DNA of 64,000 nt from Phoronis australis (Eukaryota > Phoronida > Phoronidae): NCBI GenBank assembly GCA_002633005.1, contig NMRA01000041.1, positions 62,001-126,000 on the forward strand. Direction: 5' to 3'. The translations under genes and the position numbers were made by a program. Under the pieces are notes generated by a model that made no database searches, was not told the origin of the DNA, and saw only the letters and a list, made by a program, of their open reading frames with translations. Shown in pieces: positions 30,715 through 36,929 of this stretch. Within the stretch, counting starts at the first letter, position 1. Each line of letters opens with the position of its first letter.

Positions 30715-32753
30715 TTGCTGCTGTTGTTGTTGACCGCGTCGTTGTTCTTACTTTAACGGCGACTGAAATCAATGACAGTAACACCTATGGTTACAGCCGG
30801 TGAGATTCGCTAGTCCGTGGGAGATCATGGGTCTGTATTAACTTAAGGTTTTTGATAACATGTTCAAGAAGCCACGTTATTAATGTATATTCGTCGGTGA
30901 AAGATGACTGTACCCTTCTTGACACACGTAGAACATGATATTGTACAGTCATTCTTGACAGACTTCATAACTGAGCGGCTATATCATTTATCAGCGTGGT
31001 ACAAGTGTTCAGCAATAAACGATGAGAAAGGGTTATGACAGTGGCGGCACGCGTCATTGTGTGATAAGGCCCCACCAGAGACTTGAGGTCACGACTTCGT
31101 GCTAACACATCAAGTCTATTAAGAATAATTTTGAAATACTTCTCAGGAGAACCTATTTAAAATAAACAGATAAAAACAATGAACACGAGCACGAACGCTC
31201 GCAAGCACGCAGACACACACCGTTAGCCCTGCAATTGAGCGCATGTGCATAATTTTTGAGCTGCAACTTAGTGCGGGACTTTCGAGTAGAACTTGCCCTG
31301 ATTACGGTGCCCTACAACAAGGCTAAAGGCTATTTAAAAATTAAGTTATGAGTTTAAAAACAGCTATTTTTAGTATTCGACCAATACTCTAACCTTTGTA
31401 TTTCTCTCGCAGTGTCAATGACAACACATACTGTGTGAAATAAAATAGTTCGGTTTGCGTATTTTAAAAAATCAAGGTGCACCTATAGGCTAATCGGAGA
31501 ACCGTGGGCGCTTAATTGCAGAATTTATGCGCATGTGCCTATGTACGAGACATCTGAGTGCATAACCTTGCGGGAAAACTGTATTGTTCCCCATAGGCTT
31601 ATTTGCAGGATTATGCAGTATATGTAAACTATAGGGGTGGGACGATACACATTTTTAGGAATTCTTTTTCATCCTTTTTATGAGGAATTTAACTGAATTG
31701 TTTTCGATTCGATTCTTGTATGTCAAATTAATTCATTTTCCTCAAGCATATAAGTAGTTAACATGCCAGTCGCACCTGAATTTTAGCAACAAAATTGTTT
31801 TAAACACATTGACAGATTCCAGCTCACCAACGATTCTGAACTGTTTATTTGTTAAATATCTCAATAATACTCTTCAAAAAGTACCAGTAATTCGTAACTT
31901 TGTAATAAACCTAACGGCGAAAATTGGAACTAAGAATCCACCCGAAGGAACCTTTCAGTATTATCGAAATCGGTCGCTCTCGCGTTGCAACTCGATTGCG
32001 ATTTGGTTATTCATCGCACGCTTAGTATATTACACTTAACTTCAGGGTATCTTCTTAAGTCGCAATTAATATAAATGCGCCCGGAGGGCATATCATTTGT
32101 TAGACAACGACCATCGTCTGTATCCAGCAGAGGCGATGGTCATTGCCTAATCATTTGTAAGAGAATACCTTTGCATGCTTGCTGAGCTACTATGTCCTTT
32201 ATTCCGGCCAAATCACTGAACTTCTTCGCCATGGCTACCCATTCAGCCGTTGGTTTATTAGCCACCTCTTCCAACTCTAACGGCATGGTGCTAAAGCCTA
32301 TTCCTATGGCCATGATGTAAGGTACAATTTTCAACGATCTCGCTTCCCCAGCTTCATCTATTGTTTCTAAAGGGGAATTTGAAATCCCGTCCGTTACTAG
32401 GATGGCTATGTTCGGTGCATTTGGGCGGTCACCATTTCGAGGAAGATACATCTGCTCTCTCATCATTTTAATAGCGGCGTGTGTTGCTGTCGTTCCCCCG
32501 TCGTAAGGGATTCTCCTTACAGCGGACACGATGTCGTTTTTCTTGTTGTACGCATTCAAATGGAATTGTAAATGCGCATCTCCGTTGAAAAGTACCAGTC
32601 CCACTTGGATGTCATGTACACCGATTGTAAAGCTGTTGATGACGTCAGCAATAAAACTCTTGGACAGGTCGAAATTGGCTGTTCCTACACTCTGCGAACT
32701 ATCCAATAAGAAAACTACGTCTGCTTTTGCGCGGCATTCTGGAGCTGATGTAG
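7397..32753 (-). CDS. Proposed modular VWA / Thr-linker / C-type lectin / mucin / transmembrane gene
   Basis: Minus-strand exons, in transcript order: VWA 32753-32169; Thr 30762-30535; VWA 30093-29763 (cut by a contig join); Thr 25296-25207; VWA 24863-24276; Thr 23469-23377; VWA 22977-22390; Thr 21295-21206; lectin 16682-16470, 15427-15341 and 14816-14727; lectin 9599-9318 and 8916-8767; mucin stalk 8506-7834; membrane exon 7576-7397. Each inter-module boundary up to the stalk is a phase-1 intron with a good GT-AG pair, so all modules join in frame; the last junction is phase 2 on both sides. VWA domains bind matrix or protein ligands through a MIDAS metal site, and C-type lectins bind sugars or proteins. 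A surface adhesion or recognition receptor is inferred. The signal-peptide exon is missing. Two or three adjacent genes instead of one cannot be excluded, most plausibly split in the 14.7-9.6 kb gap. Confidence 0.6.
7834..8506 (-). CDS. Mucin-like Ser/Thr-rich stalk exon
   Basis: One 673-base exon encodes about 224 residues dominated by Thr, Ser, Ala and Pro (for example TTRESSSAAATTPPNEETAT and SSVTSQFTNSELPSKT), a pattern of dense O-glycosylation. Near its end is a small Cys cluster, TCQPCRCTSD. The acceptor ttatctttcag at 8507-8508 is phase 1, matching the lectin exon at 8767. The donor CAG|gtacat at 7833 is phase 2. The exon separates the lectin domain from the membrane anchor, as in mucin-stalked receptors. 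Confidence 0.75.
8767..8916 (-). CDS. C-type lectin domain, C-terminal exon (lectin B)
   Basis: The frame reads NSDITNSLFWSPGEP, then NEHCIEVMGTTGHLLNDLDC and RNFVCQYG. This is the canonical second half of a C-type lectin fold: WSPGEP, the HC-EV strand, the D-C pair and the final VCQ. Three Cys are kept at the right spacing. The sugar/calcium motif is altered: EPS instead of EPN, and LND instead of WND, so calcium-dependent sugar binding may be weak or lost. The acceptor ctaacttttcag at 8917-8918 and the donor TATG|gtactg at 8766 are both phase 1. Confidence 0.85.
9318..9599 (-). CDS. C-type lectin domain, N-terminal exon (lectin B)
   Basis: The exon reads STICGQLSTEGKCIRIDKTKYYYF, with the core split over further residues: GYKWSDAVGRCKQRHGVLAR, ENLIIVQEI and AIYWIDGYWRKDVPVSWTWA. 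This is the first half of a long-form C-type lectin domain (Cys pair, W-x-DA-x-x-C-x-x-x-x-G-LA, WIDG, WTWAD). The donor GATG|gtaac at 9317 is phase 1 and fits the exon at 8916. The acceptor atcag at 9600-9601 also gives phase 1. Alternatively, reading upstream in frame gives MHFVIVNVLTGCITLGPF from 9681, which could be a signal peptide and would make this the first exon of a separate lectin-mucin-membrane gene. The pyrimidine-rich upstream sequence favours the acceptor. Confidence 0.85.
9600..10304. other. Intron or intergenic; unassigned ORF at 9938-10171
   Basis: No recognised gene. A 77-residue minus-strand frame at 9938-10171 starts MVKALPTVSDRSYSISYATS and has no family I recognise. It may be chance or a repeat fragment. 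Confidence 0.35.
10305..10651. mobile_element. TTAA-flanked MITE, family 1 (copy 1)
   Basis: The element is bounded by TTAAAAGGATAC at 10305 and GTATCCTTTTAA ending at 10651, an inverted terminal repeat with TTAA ends as in piggyBac-type non-autonomous elements. About 350 bases, non-coding. A second copy at 49405-49804 shares the same ends and several internal words (tcacttcctaatg, tttgagggttgtcgaggg, tttcagagaactg). The TTAA may be the target-site duplication. Confidence 0.75.
10810..11110 (-). other. Unrecognised Cys-rich open frame
   Basis: A minus-strand frame starts near 11105 (KKIPRLNESLNCCLNFRGYS) and continues with RVEFRGCQLL, LLNCSGQCAANVNTHVTMYC, RVTESKNGLIIKTC and THSC before a stop. 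The C-x-G-x-C spacing is reminiscent of cystine-knot-like modules, but the match is weak. No clear acceptor or phase-1 donor was found, so it is not placed in the neighbouring lectin gene. It could be a degraded exon or chance. Confidence 0.2.
11390..12800 (-). pseudogene. Decayed copy of a dispersed multicopy ORF (HEEADTR / DTDVVVLA family)
   Basis: Minus-strand pieces appear in the same order as in a large, highly repeated protein family I remember from cnidarian, fish and other animal genomes. The order is: KFEFWNVILHIQLL (about 12660-12700), LFSNVFIVSRVREDNLDDFF and HENHLWSPSVS (about 12420-12510), YTENSLKATARAARG (about 12205-12250), NKEELFMLLAQ, CGHEEGDTLMFLHIAGA (about 11950), AICVLAIPLFHAF (about 11870), and CQAGMWLKSLMPI with PDGLGWQRDT (about 11490-11560). 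Stops and frame changes separate the pieces, and an internal segment between the first two is missing. The longest frame is 221 residues (11591-12256). The family's function is unknown to me; its copy number suggests mobile-element origin. Confidence 0.6.
12900..14726. other. AT-rich intron or spacer, no gene seen
   Basis: About 1.8 kb of AT-rich sequence between the relict ORF and the last exon of lectin A. No coding-like frame beyond short chance ORFs, and no repeat boundaries were recognised. Confidence 0.5.
14727..14816 (-). CDS. C-type lectin domain, third exon (lectin A)
   Basis: The 90-base exon encodes DDPPLYKWNDGFKGNN and then WGIPCFYICQFN, the end of a C-type lectin fold with the WND calcium/sugar motif and the terminal C-YIC strand. 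The acceptor tctttacag at 14817-14818 and the donor AATG|gtaagt at 14726 are both phase 1. The spacing between WND and the next Cys is longer than usual, about 13 residues, so the loop is enlarged. Confidence 0.85.
15341..15427 (-). CDS. C-type lectin domain, middle exon (lectin A)
   Basis: The 87-base exon encodes GEEVSWYNWHLGEPND and LAGHEDVLQIFPK. The EPN motif, typical of mannose-type calcium-dependent binding, is present, and the HED strand follows at the normal distance. The Cys usually found after HED is Val here, so one of the two conserved disulfides of the fold cannot form. Splice sites gttttcag at 15428-15429 and AAAAG|gtaata at 15340 are both phase 1. Confidence 0.85.
15481..16018. 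mobile_element. TTAA-flanked MITE, family 2
   Basis: The 5' end TTAAAGAGGCATGG at 15481 and the 3' end CCAGGCCTCTTTTAA at 16018 are imperfect inverted repeats with TTAA at the tips. The internal 540 bases have no coding frame. It lies in the intron between the first two lectin A exons. The first 130 bases resemble 28141-28243 (GGAACGCGAA, GCAACGTCTAGTA, GTAATTCACTTT), so this is a dispersed family. Confidence 0.65.
16470..16682 (-). CDS. C-type lectin domain, first exon (lectin A)
   Basis: The exon reads VTRKTTVTRYELVQERKN, then WNDARWHCINDGGRLAVIND and GTWIAGFKKKQWFFSNG. It is the first half of a C-type lectin domain: W-x-x-A-x-x-x-C-x-x-x-G-G-x-LAVI and WIAG match the family well. The N-terminal extra Cys pair of the long form is absent. 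The acceptor ctttatttcag at 16683-16684 and the donor AATG|gtagga at 16469 are both phase 1. It follows the Thr linker at 21206-21295 in transcript order. Confidence 0.85.
16775..17670. mobile_element. Foldback element with about 150-bp inverted ends
   Basis: Sequence at about 16775-16960, reverse complemented, matches 17515-17670. Shared words in the same order are aaaggtcggg, tcgtgtttttc, gctgattagct, gggagtctg and ttccaatttcga. The arms flank an unrelated core of about 550 bases with no coding frame. Long imperfect inverted ends and a small core fit a foldback-type non-autonomous DNA transposon. The right arm is present again at about 20023-20180 because of the assembly repeat. Confidence 0.65.
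17962..18385. mobile_element. MITE family 3 with about 45-bp inverted ends (copy 1a)
   Basis: The 5' end (TGGGCCGTGTTGCATATAAC, then CCCAAATAGGGACTCAAC) and the 3' end (GTTGAGTCCCTATTTGGGAC, then TTTCATGCAACCGGGC) are inverted repeats of about 45 bases around a non-coding core. Duplicated at 20465-20892 by the assembly repeat; an independent, more diverged copy is at 54266-54598. Confidence 0.75.
18695..18784 (-). CDS. Thr-rich linker exon, allelic duplicate copy
   Basis: A 90-base exon with phase-1 ends (acceptor ccttcatacag, donor ACAG|gtaacg) encodes VAVEKFVSTTTTEATFSQ and then KRPSTT. It is the counterpart of the exon at 21206-21295 in the other copy of the assembly repeat. It differs at three adjacent residues (VST against ITS). 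It should not be counted as an extra linker of the gene. Confidence 0.75.
19887..19887. other. Contig join (single N)
   Basis: The N separates two near-identical 2.5-kb blocks. The bases before it match 22381-22400 and those after it match 17379 onward, so it marks an unmerged contig overlap. Confidence 0.9.
20465..20892. mobile_element. MITE family 3 (copy 1b, allelic)
   Basis: Same element as 17962-18385, present twice because of the contig-overlap repeat. Both inverted ends are visible. Confidence 0.75.
21206..21295 (-). CDS. Thr-rich linker exon 4 of the modular gene
   Basis: The exon encodes VAVEKFITSTTTEATFSQ and then TETPSTKRPSTT, a short Thr-rich spacer. The acceptor ccttcatgcag at 21296-21297 and the donor ACAG|gtaacg at 21205 are phase 1. 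Its start (TGGCTGTAGAA) is shared with the linker at 23469 and resembles those at 25296 and 30762, so the linkers are duplicates of one ancestral exon. It joins the last VWA domain (22390-22977) to lectin A. Confidence 0.8.
22390..22977 (-). CDS. VWA domain exon 4 of the modular gene
   Basis: A single 588-base exon holds a whole von Willebrand factor A domain: ECEAAADLVFLLDASGSVTI, FELAKNFIKSVV, FQIGLILFATDARIEIPL, GGKTNTGGALKILRE, NIAIVVTDGMSN and DIFAVGIGQSVSRVEMVNIV. The MIDAS residues are intact (DASGS, the Thr in GGKTNT, and the Asp in VTDG), so metal-dependent ligand binding is expected. The acceptor tttccttag at 22978-22979 and the donor GCAAAG|gtttgt at 22389 are phase 1. It has the same length and phase as the VWA exon at 24276. 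Confidence 0.92.
23377..23469 (-). CDS. Thr-rich linker exon 3 of the modular gene
   Basis: A 93-base exon encodes VAVEDKLTTTTDTEVTVM and then PSTRRPTSFSVTT. The acceptor ccttcatgcag at 23470-23471 and the donor ACAG|gtaatc at 23376 are phase 1. It lies between two VWA exons and is homologous to the linker at 21206. Confidence 0.8.
24276..24863 (-). CDS. VWA domain exon 3 of the modular gene
   Basis: A 588-base exon holds one complete VWA domain: CEAAGDLIFVLDASDSVKKH, FQIGLITYGTHVRIEIPLGS, GGTTNTGGALKVLRE, NIAIVMTDGVSND and NIFAIGIGQSVLIQELVNIV. The MIDAS residues (DASDS, Thr in GGTTNT, Asp in MTDG) are intact. The acceptor ttttggttag at 24864-24865 and the donor GCAAAG|gtttgg at 24275 are phase 1. 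It is the closest relative of the next VWA exon in this window, pointing to recent tandem exon duplication. Confidence 0.92.
25207..25296 (-). CDS. Thr-rich linker exon 2 of the modular gene
   Basis: The exon encodes VALHGSLGNVVTTPTMAVAT and then TEAVKPKTQK. The acceptor tttgctattgcag at 25297-25298 and the donor AAAA|gtaagt at 25206 are phase 1. Upstream in frame an ATG at 25327 would give a signal-peptide-like start (MVRNDWFAIAVALHGS), so an alternative promoter and first exon here is possible. The shared start with the other linkers favours an internal exon. Confidence 0.65.
25330..26080. other. Intron sequence, nothing recognised
   Basis: No coding-like frame, repeat boundary or RNA gene was recognised between the linker exon and the L1-like remnant. 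Confidence 0.45.
26080..27010 (-). mobile_element. L1/Tx1-like reverse transcriptase remnant
   Basis: Minus-strand pieces: NKSPGPDGFSAEFYTFWKDL (about 26800-26858), DFEKTLIKFNGF (about 26460-26500), CGCRQGVIQTL (about 26295-26330) and RYADDNDLIVDGSNGSLK (about 26140-26195). The order fits one RT domain. The GSNxSL signature after YADD is shared with the fragment at 1397-2113, so both belong to one clade. Many stops and frameshifts. It sits in the intron between VWA exon 2 and Thr linker 2. Confidence 0.65.
27115..27610 (+). mobile_element. Retroelement RNase H fragment
   Basis: A 135-residue plus-strand frame reads FVFATDGSLSADNNRAEWGY, then TRMEFEAIQRTFVSLSELDL, FAFDSMTALSEIF and YVPGHAGVQVNKG. 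This is the RNase H fold with catalytic positions D (ATDGS), E (TRMEFEA) and D (AFDSMTAL), plus the terminal PGHAG block seen in non-LTR retrotransposons. It is followed after a frame break by TALSICMSPTSSFWLS. It is isolated and opposite in strand to the L1-like RT next to it, so it comes from another insertion. Confidence 0.7.
27611..29762. other. Intron with a MITE-like fragment; otherwise nothing recognised
   Basis: About 2.1 kb without a supported exon. The stretch 28141-28243 resembles the start of the MITE at 15481 and is listed separately. Short open frames on both strands are not conserved in appearance. Confidence 0.45.
28141..28243. repeat. Fragment related to MITE family 2
   Basis: Shares with 15481-15614 the words GGAACGCGAA, CAACGTCTAGTA and GTAATTCACTTT, then GAGGAAATTT and an A-run before cac. 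Only the left part of the element is present. Confidence 0.55.
29763..30093 (-). pseudogene. VWA domain exon 2, truncated at a contig join and frame-broken
   Basis: Reading upward to the N at 30094, three frames are needed to follow one VWA domain. AVRNTAYVGG comes first. After a lesion near 30062, in which the usual GGxTxTGGA segment is missing, LKLMREEAFKLKHGD follows, then ARNIAILVTDG. After a one-base loss near 29977, SDRSDETVLEADTARK, IMGIGIGLSL and KIAKQTCQG complete the domain. The N-terminal half, with the DxSxS motif, is absent. The donor CAAG|gtaatt at 29762 is phase 1 like the other VWA exons. The lesions lie within about 120 bases of the contig end, so poor consensus may explain them; a real pseudo-exon is the alternative. 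Confidence 0.75.
30094..30094. other. Contig join (single N) inside a VWA exon
   Basis: Unlike the other two Ns there is no duplicated overlap. The VWA exon reading into the N is not continued on the other side, so sequence of unknown length is missing here. Confidence 0.85.
30144..30175. repeat. tRNA-like 3' half (SINE remnant)
   Basis: CTGGGTTCGAGTCCCACCAG has a T-arm (TGGG/CCCA stem with TTCGAGT loop) and a B-box-like GGTTCGAGTCC. No matching D-arm or anticodon arm precedes it. A tRNA-derived SINE fragment is more likely than a tRNA gene. Confidence 0.4.
30421..30475 (+). repeat. tRNA-like 5' half (SINE head)
   Basis: TAGCTCAGTGGTAAGAGC forms the D-arm with an A-box, followed by an anticodon-arm-like ttagaccggcaatgaaaag. 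No T-arm follows. Together with 30144-30175 it suggests tRNA-derived SINE debris in this intron, not a functional tRNA. Confidence 0.4.
30535..30762 (-). CDS. Thr-rich linker exon 1 of the modular gene (expanded)
   Basis: A 228-base exon encodes VAVKVRTTTRSTTTAATTTT followed by further Thr/Ala/Arg runs ending in RTKQRTT. The acceptor attgatttcag at 30763-30764 and the donor ACAG|gtaaag at 30534 are phase 1. Its start (VAVK) matches the VAVE start of the 90-93-base linkers. The extra length is an ACA/GCA trinucleotide expansion, so length variation between individuals is likely. It sits between VWA exons 1 and 2. Confidence 0.75.
30780..32168. other. Intron, nothing recognised
   Basis: About 1.4 kb between the first VWA exon and the first Thr linker. 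No coding frame, and no clear repeat except the hairpin at 32102-32147. Confidence 0.45.
32102..32147. repeat. Hairpin repeat of the CCATCGTCT family
   Basis: Imperfect inverted repeat, acgaccatcgtct against aggcgatggtcat, with a loop of about 12 bases. The same stem sequence occurs at 59126-59175 and, diverged, at 60287 and 60869. Confidence 0.55.
32169..32753 (-). CDS. VWA domain exon 1 of the modular gene
   Basis: A 585-base exon holds one VWA domain: PECRAKADVVFLLDSSQSVG, FDLSKSFIADVINSFTIG, IQVGLVLFNGDAHLQFHL, GGTTATHAAIKMMREQM, NIAILVTDGISNSPLETIDE and YIMAIGIGFSTMPLELEEVA. The MIDAS residues DSSQS, Thr in GGTTAT and Asp in VTDG are intact. The acceptor ccattttcag at 32754-32755 and the donor GCAAAG|gtattc at 32168 are phase 1. 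It is the most 5' module found. No signal-peptide exon could be identified upstream, so the gene's start is unknown. Confidence 0.92.
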
Positions 32754-32759
32754 CTGAAA

Positions 32760-35030
32760 ATGGGAATCGTTATCTGTTGAAACGTTGTCGAATGATGGAA
32801 AAATGTGCACTGCTTCAAATCTTTAACACGGTAGAATTGGAAATAGGCACAACGAATGTCAAATGAAATAAAACCTGTCGCACGAACATTTAAGGTGTTA
32901 CACACGCAGCAGTCTGAGGTACAACATACTTCCTATGTCGCAATGATGTTGCAAGTCGCGCAAAGTGCGTGTCAAACAAGAAGGTTTAATTAAAGGGTGT
33001 CTCGTCAGCATCAAGGTGTACATAAACAATGTGTTGACCAATCCACGTTTGTGGCTGCATCTCCCACTACAAACAATGTAAAATTTCTGCAGTTGTTAGT
33101 ATAGAATGCGAGCCGAGCTGGTCATCAAGCAAGTGGAAGCGCGCCAAGAATTGCAACAGTACTTTATAATACCAGGTAGATGTAGTGGAAAGACGCCGCT
33201 TTGTTACGAAAATGTTTGAGAACTGCTATCAAAGTGAACAAGCACAGAACATTCTTTCTTCGCGAACTGGGTAAATAGTTGCGTGTTGCGAGACATTCTG
33301 GATAATTTTCCTATTGTTCACGACATGACAGAACACTAAGTAGTCAAGTCTGCACATCGCGTCTCAGCAACACGTCATCACGTTTATTTTAAACGAAAAA
33401 TTCTTGCATACTTACCGCCTAAATGCCTTATTTATGAACAAAAAATCTTGAATGTTGTTATTAATGCTAATAAGCTGGTCGCAAATTTTCGATCCTTACC
33501 ATGTCAACAACATGGTAACAGCGTTAACAGGTAAGCACAATACGACAAAGAGTGTATTACTCCAAAACTAGGCCAGTGTTACCGCTGCTAACCATAGATA
33601 GACCCACTGGCTGCTTGTTTCGATACAGTTATGCAGCCTTAACAAGAGGCGAGGTTTTCATAAACTTTTGGTTTCCCATGGAATTTTTAGTGGTATTCTG
33701 GTAACCTGCACGTGTTATTTTTCAACTTTGCTTTATTGAAGTTGTTTGTTTACATTTTAAATTTGTATTTCCTCTGTGCTCATTTTCCGCTGTACATGTG
33801 TCTTCGAACAAACAAATGAAAAATATCAAGAAATTCACTTTAGATGATTGAACAAAATCTACGAAGACCTCGTATATAGTTTTGTACAACAAACCACCTT
33901 ACCTGAGTGTACAGTGAAACCCAGCAGGAAAGTACAGATGAAATCTCGTGACAGAGGGTGCATCCTAAAACTTCATTTACAACAGTCGCACGGTAGAGTA
34001 ATTGTCTAACACGAAATATGAATGTATATATACATTCTGTCGCCCCATTGTTTGAAAAGGAAATTAACAATAGAATACATCCTCTTAGATAGAACACAAA
34101 TGCATACTGCTCTTGGTTGTTCGTGGGTTCGCGGTTGATATGCGTATCAAATTAATTAAAGTAACAAATTCTTGCATGGGCATTTTTGTCTTGATTCACC
34201 GTTACCCTCTCGTTGCTTACACTCCGATAAAATGGGTGGTTGCAGTTTGTTGAGTTTTTCTTCAGTCCTTTATTAAAGGAAATGCAACTAAAATATTTTG
34301 ATTTTCTCTCATCTTATTATTTTTCAAATTCAGAAAACTAAACAAGTGACGATTTTATAAAATTGGAGGATAAAAAAAAATTGAAAACGATGAGAATCTT
34401 TGCTTTATACTCTACACAGTCTATGACAATTTTATGGTTTTCCTTTCACCAACTGCCATGTTTAAATAGTCGACTTACAGACGATGAAAAGACAGTTCAG
34501 TGAAATCACAAGGCCGGTCCTACCGGCTAAAAAGCTAACCGGGTATGCGCGCCGTGTGGTAATAAGTTAATCCGCCTTTCCAAGTTATGTAACGATTTAC
34601 TGCAGCGACTGCATGAAACAAGCGGTATTCCCGTGATAAACTCAATATATTACTATCTCCAAACTTGCAGTTGCGGAGTTATCTGTCTTACTCTGGAAAA
34701 TCCGAATTAATATGTATTCCAATCTGAGATAAACCTTTTCACACATTTCTAGACCAATATTTTTCGATAAGACAATACTTTTAATCCTCGTGATCGGCGT
34801 GCCCCGACTGTGTTGGAAGCATTCTTATATTGGTTCGGCAAATGCGAAGGGTACGGTAGATGCACTCATGGTTCACAGATTCAGGCCGCAAATGTTTTGT
34901 GATTGGCATTCTCGCTTGTTGCAAGTGACAAGAGGAACAAACGGTTAAGAACATTAACTTTACCAAGAGTATCACGTACACCTGGGTAGAGTTCGGTAGG
35001 GCCTCGCTAAAAAGCAGGAATCGCCAGGCT
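32760..35030. other. Upstream region of the modular gene; no exon supported
   Basis: About 2.3 kb. The missing first exon may be here or beyond a further intron. Frames with hydrophobic starts exist on the minus strand (33840-34097 with FYLRGCILLLISFS; 34781-35041 with MYHAAWRFLLFSE), but neither has a phase-1 donor at the right place, so neither is called. Confidence 0.4.
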
Positions 35031-35039
35031 GCGTGGTAC

Positions 35040-36010
35040 ATTGCCGCATATTTTGAATGAGAACAGGTGAATTTGGTAAGATTTTAATGAGATCCTTTCT
35101 ATCTCACAGAACACAGATAATCGTAGTCGATGGTGAGTTCTCCCTCCCCAGTTTAATCAGGGGTGCCCTGGGCTCTGCCCTGGTCCTGCACTCTTCATAC
35201 TCTACATTAACGACCTTCCTGACTTCATTTTTTCAAATGTCCGCCTCTTTGCACAAGATGCAGTCTTCTATAGACTCATTGCTTTCCTCCATGACTGTCA
35301 AATACTTCAAAAAGACTGAGACTCCCTAGTCTTCCGAGAAAAATCCTGGAACATATATTTCAACGTTTCCAAAATGCGATATTCTACGTACCCACACAAT
35401 CATCTATAAGGCAAACAGAACTCTTGGCTTCAATAAACGTAATATCTACTATGCACCTCACGAAACAAAAGCCTGGGCCTACACTTCACTAGTGAGGCCC
35501 CAACTGGAACATTTCTCATCTGTCTGTGGTCATCCACTCTCTCCAGTATTGACAAGATAGAAAGAATACAATGTACAGCGTAGAGCAGCCAGGGTCGTCC
35601 TAAACGACCACTGAAGATACTCCTCTGTTTCGTCTGTGCTTACCACGCTCAAATAACCCGCTTTTCAACAAAGACAAGTGCTCAAAATCAAGAGTCTTTC
35701 ATATACAAGACCGTATACAACCTGGTTGCCATTCCCCACACATACCTTCCACTCTCACATATTTCTAGATCACGTAGGCCCTAATTCCCACCCTCATACC
35801 CTTGAAAGAACATACAGCCGCACAGCATACTACGCAAACTTTTTCTTCCCATCTACTATTTTACTCTGGAGCAGACTCCCACTACATGTCATCTCATCAC
35901 AAACAATAGAGATGTCCACGAGTCACATCTCAAACACCAACCTTACTCAGTAAATAATAAAACTTGTTATTACCCTGATAGTAATCTGCACTTTGTATTG
36001 TCGTTAACAG
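35040..36010 (+). mobile_element. Decayed CR1/jockey-like non-LTR retrotransposon 3' part
   Basis: Plus-strand pieces of an RT C-terminal region in order: LSHRTQIIVVDGEFSLPS (35093 on), a mangled GALGSALVLHSSYSTLTTFL (normally PQGSVLGPxLFxIYINDLP), KANRTLGFNKRNIYYAPHET and TSLVRPQLEHFSSVC (35410-35525), RRAARVVLNDH (about 35580-35610) and NFFFPSTILLWSRLPLHVI (35840-35895). This is the thumb and C-terminal layout of CR1/L2/jockey-type elements. Multiple frameshifts and stops; the 5' part is absent. Confidence 0.7.
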
Positions 36011-36920
36011 TCATGCGTAGTTCAATTTATCACTATCATAAGCCAAAATATAAGGGTCGCTATTTCGATAGTTTGTTGATACCGGAAGAAAGAGTAGATC
36101 CTGTCGTTACCAACTCTACCCAAGTGTTGCGCTAGCAATTCGTCATACAGCGTAGTCCCCAAGCCTCAAGATGACGCTGATAGGTTTAGCCATTTGAGTC
36201 TTGGTTATGGGAAATGCCTTGTGCGCAATGATTGGCCTTTTCACAGACGTATTGCTGCCAGTCGTGAAGAAAAAGGCATTGTTTGGGTTATTGTTTGAAA
36301 CGAAGGTTGTTGGAGTACTTATTATCAATTCTTTTTTATTAATAGTATCATAGAAATTAATCTGTTTTTGTCAATAAGTCATTTTTGCAATAATTTAGAC
36401 TTAAATTACTGCAGTATACCAAGTTTATACTACAGAATATTTCAAAGTTGATATAACTTTTTATTACTCGTGATATTCTGGCAATTTCTGTAAAAATGTG
36501 TCACACGGCATATAAAAGTTTTGTGAAAAACCTACAAACTGTAGGAAGTGATAAACTCGTCTAATCGTGTTCCTCTTTGAGCATTTTATCCATGCCTCAC
36601 TGTCGCTGTGGAAATAATAAATACAGTAAATGGTGCAAAGTACAAGAAATTTGAAAAATAATCATGCGCACTATCTGGATAACACCAAAAAGTAAAAACT
36701 TATTTCCGTGGTGGTCCATACACAAATTAATATATTAAAGAAAACAAATGTTAGGAATAAGTAATAAATTGTGACTAATTATACAGGGGGAATGAAAGGT
36801 GTGAAAGAAACTAGGTACATGTATAGGTGAAAATGAGCTGAAAACGACTGTAGGATGAAGTGACATGATAGATTACAAATAAATAGGTAAATCAATTAAA
36901 TTAATATATAAAACAGGAAT
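36011..36920. other. No gene seen
   Basis: About 900 AT-rich bases between two retroelement remnants with no supported feature. Confidence 0.45.
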
Positions 36921-36929
36921 TATCACTTT

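Noticed and set aside
34781-35041. Signal-peptide first exon for the modular gene (MYHAAWRFLLFSE frame)
   Set aside because: No phase-1 donor occurs after the hydrophobic stretch, and the frame runs on into low-complexity residues without a cleavage-site-like end.
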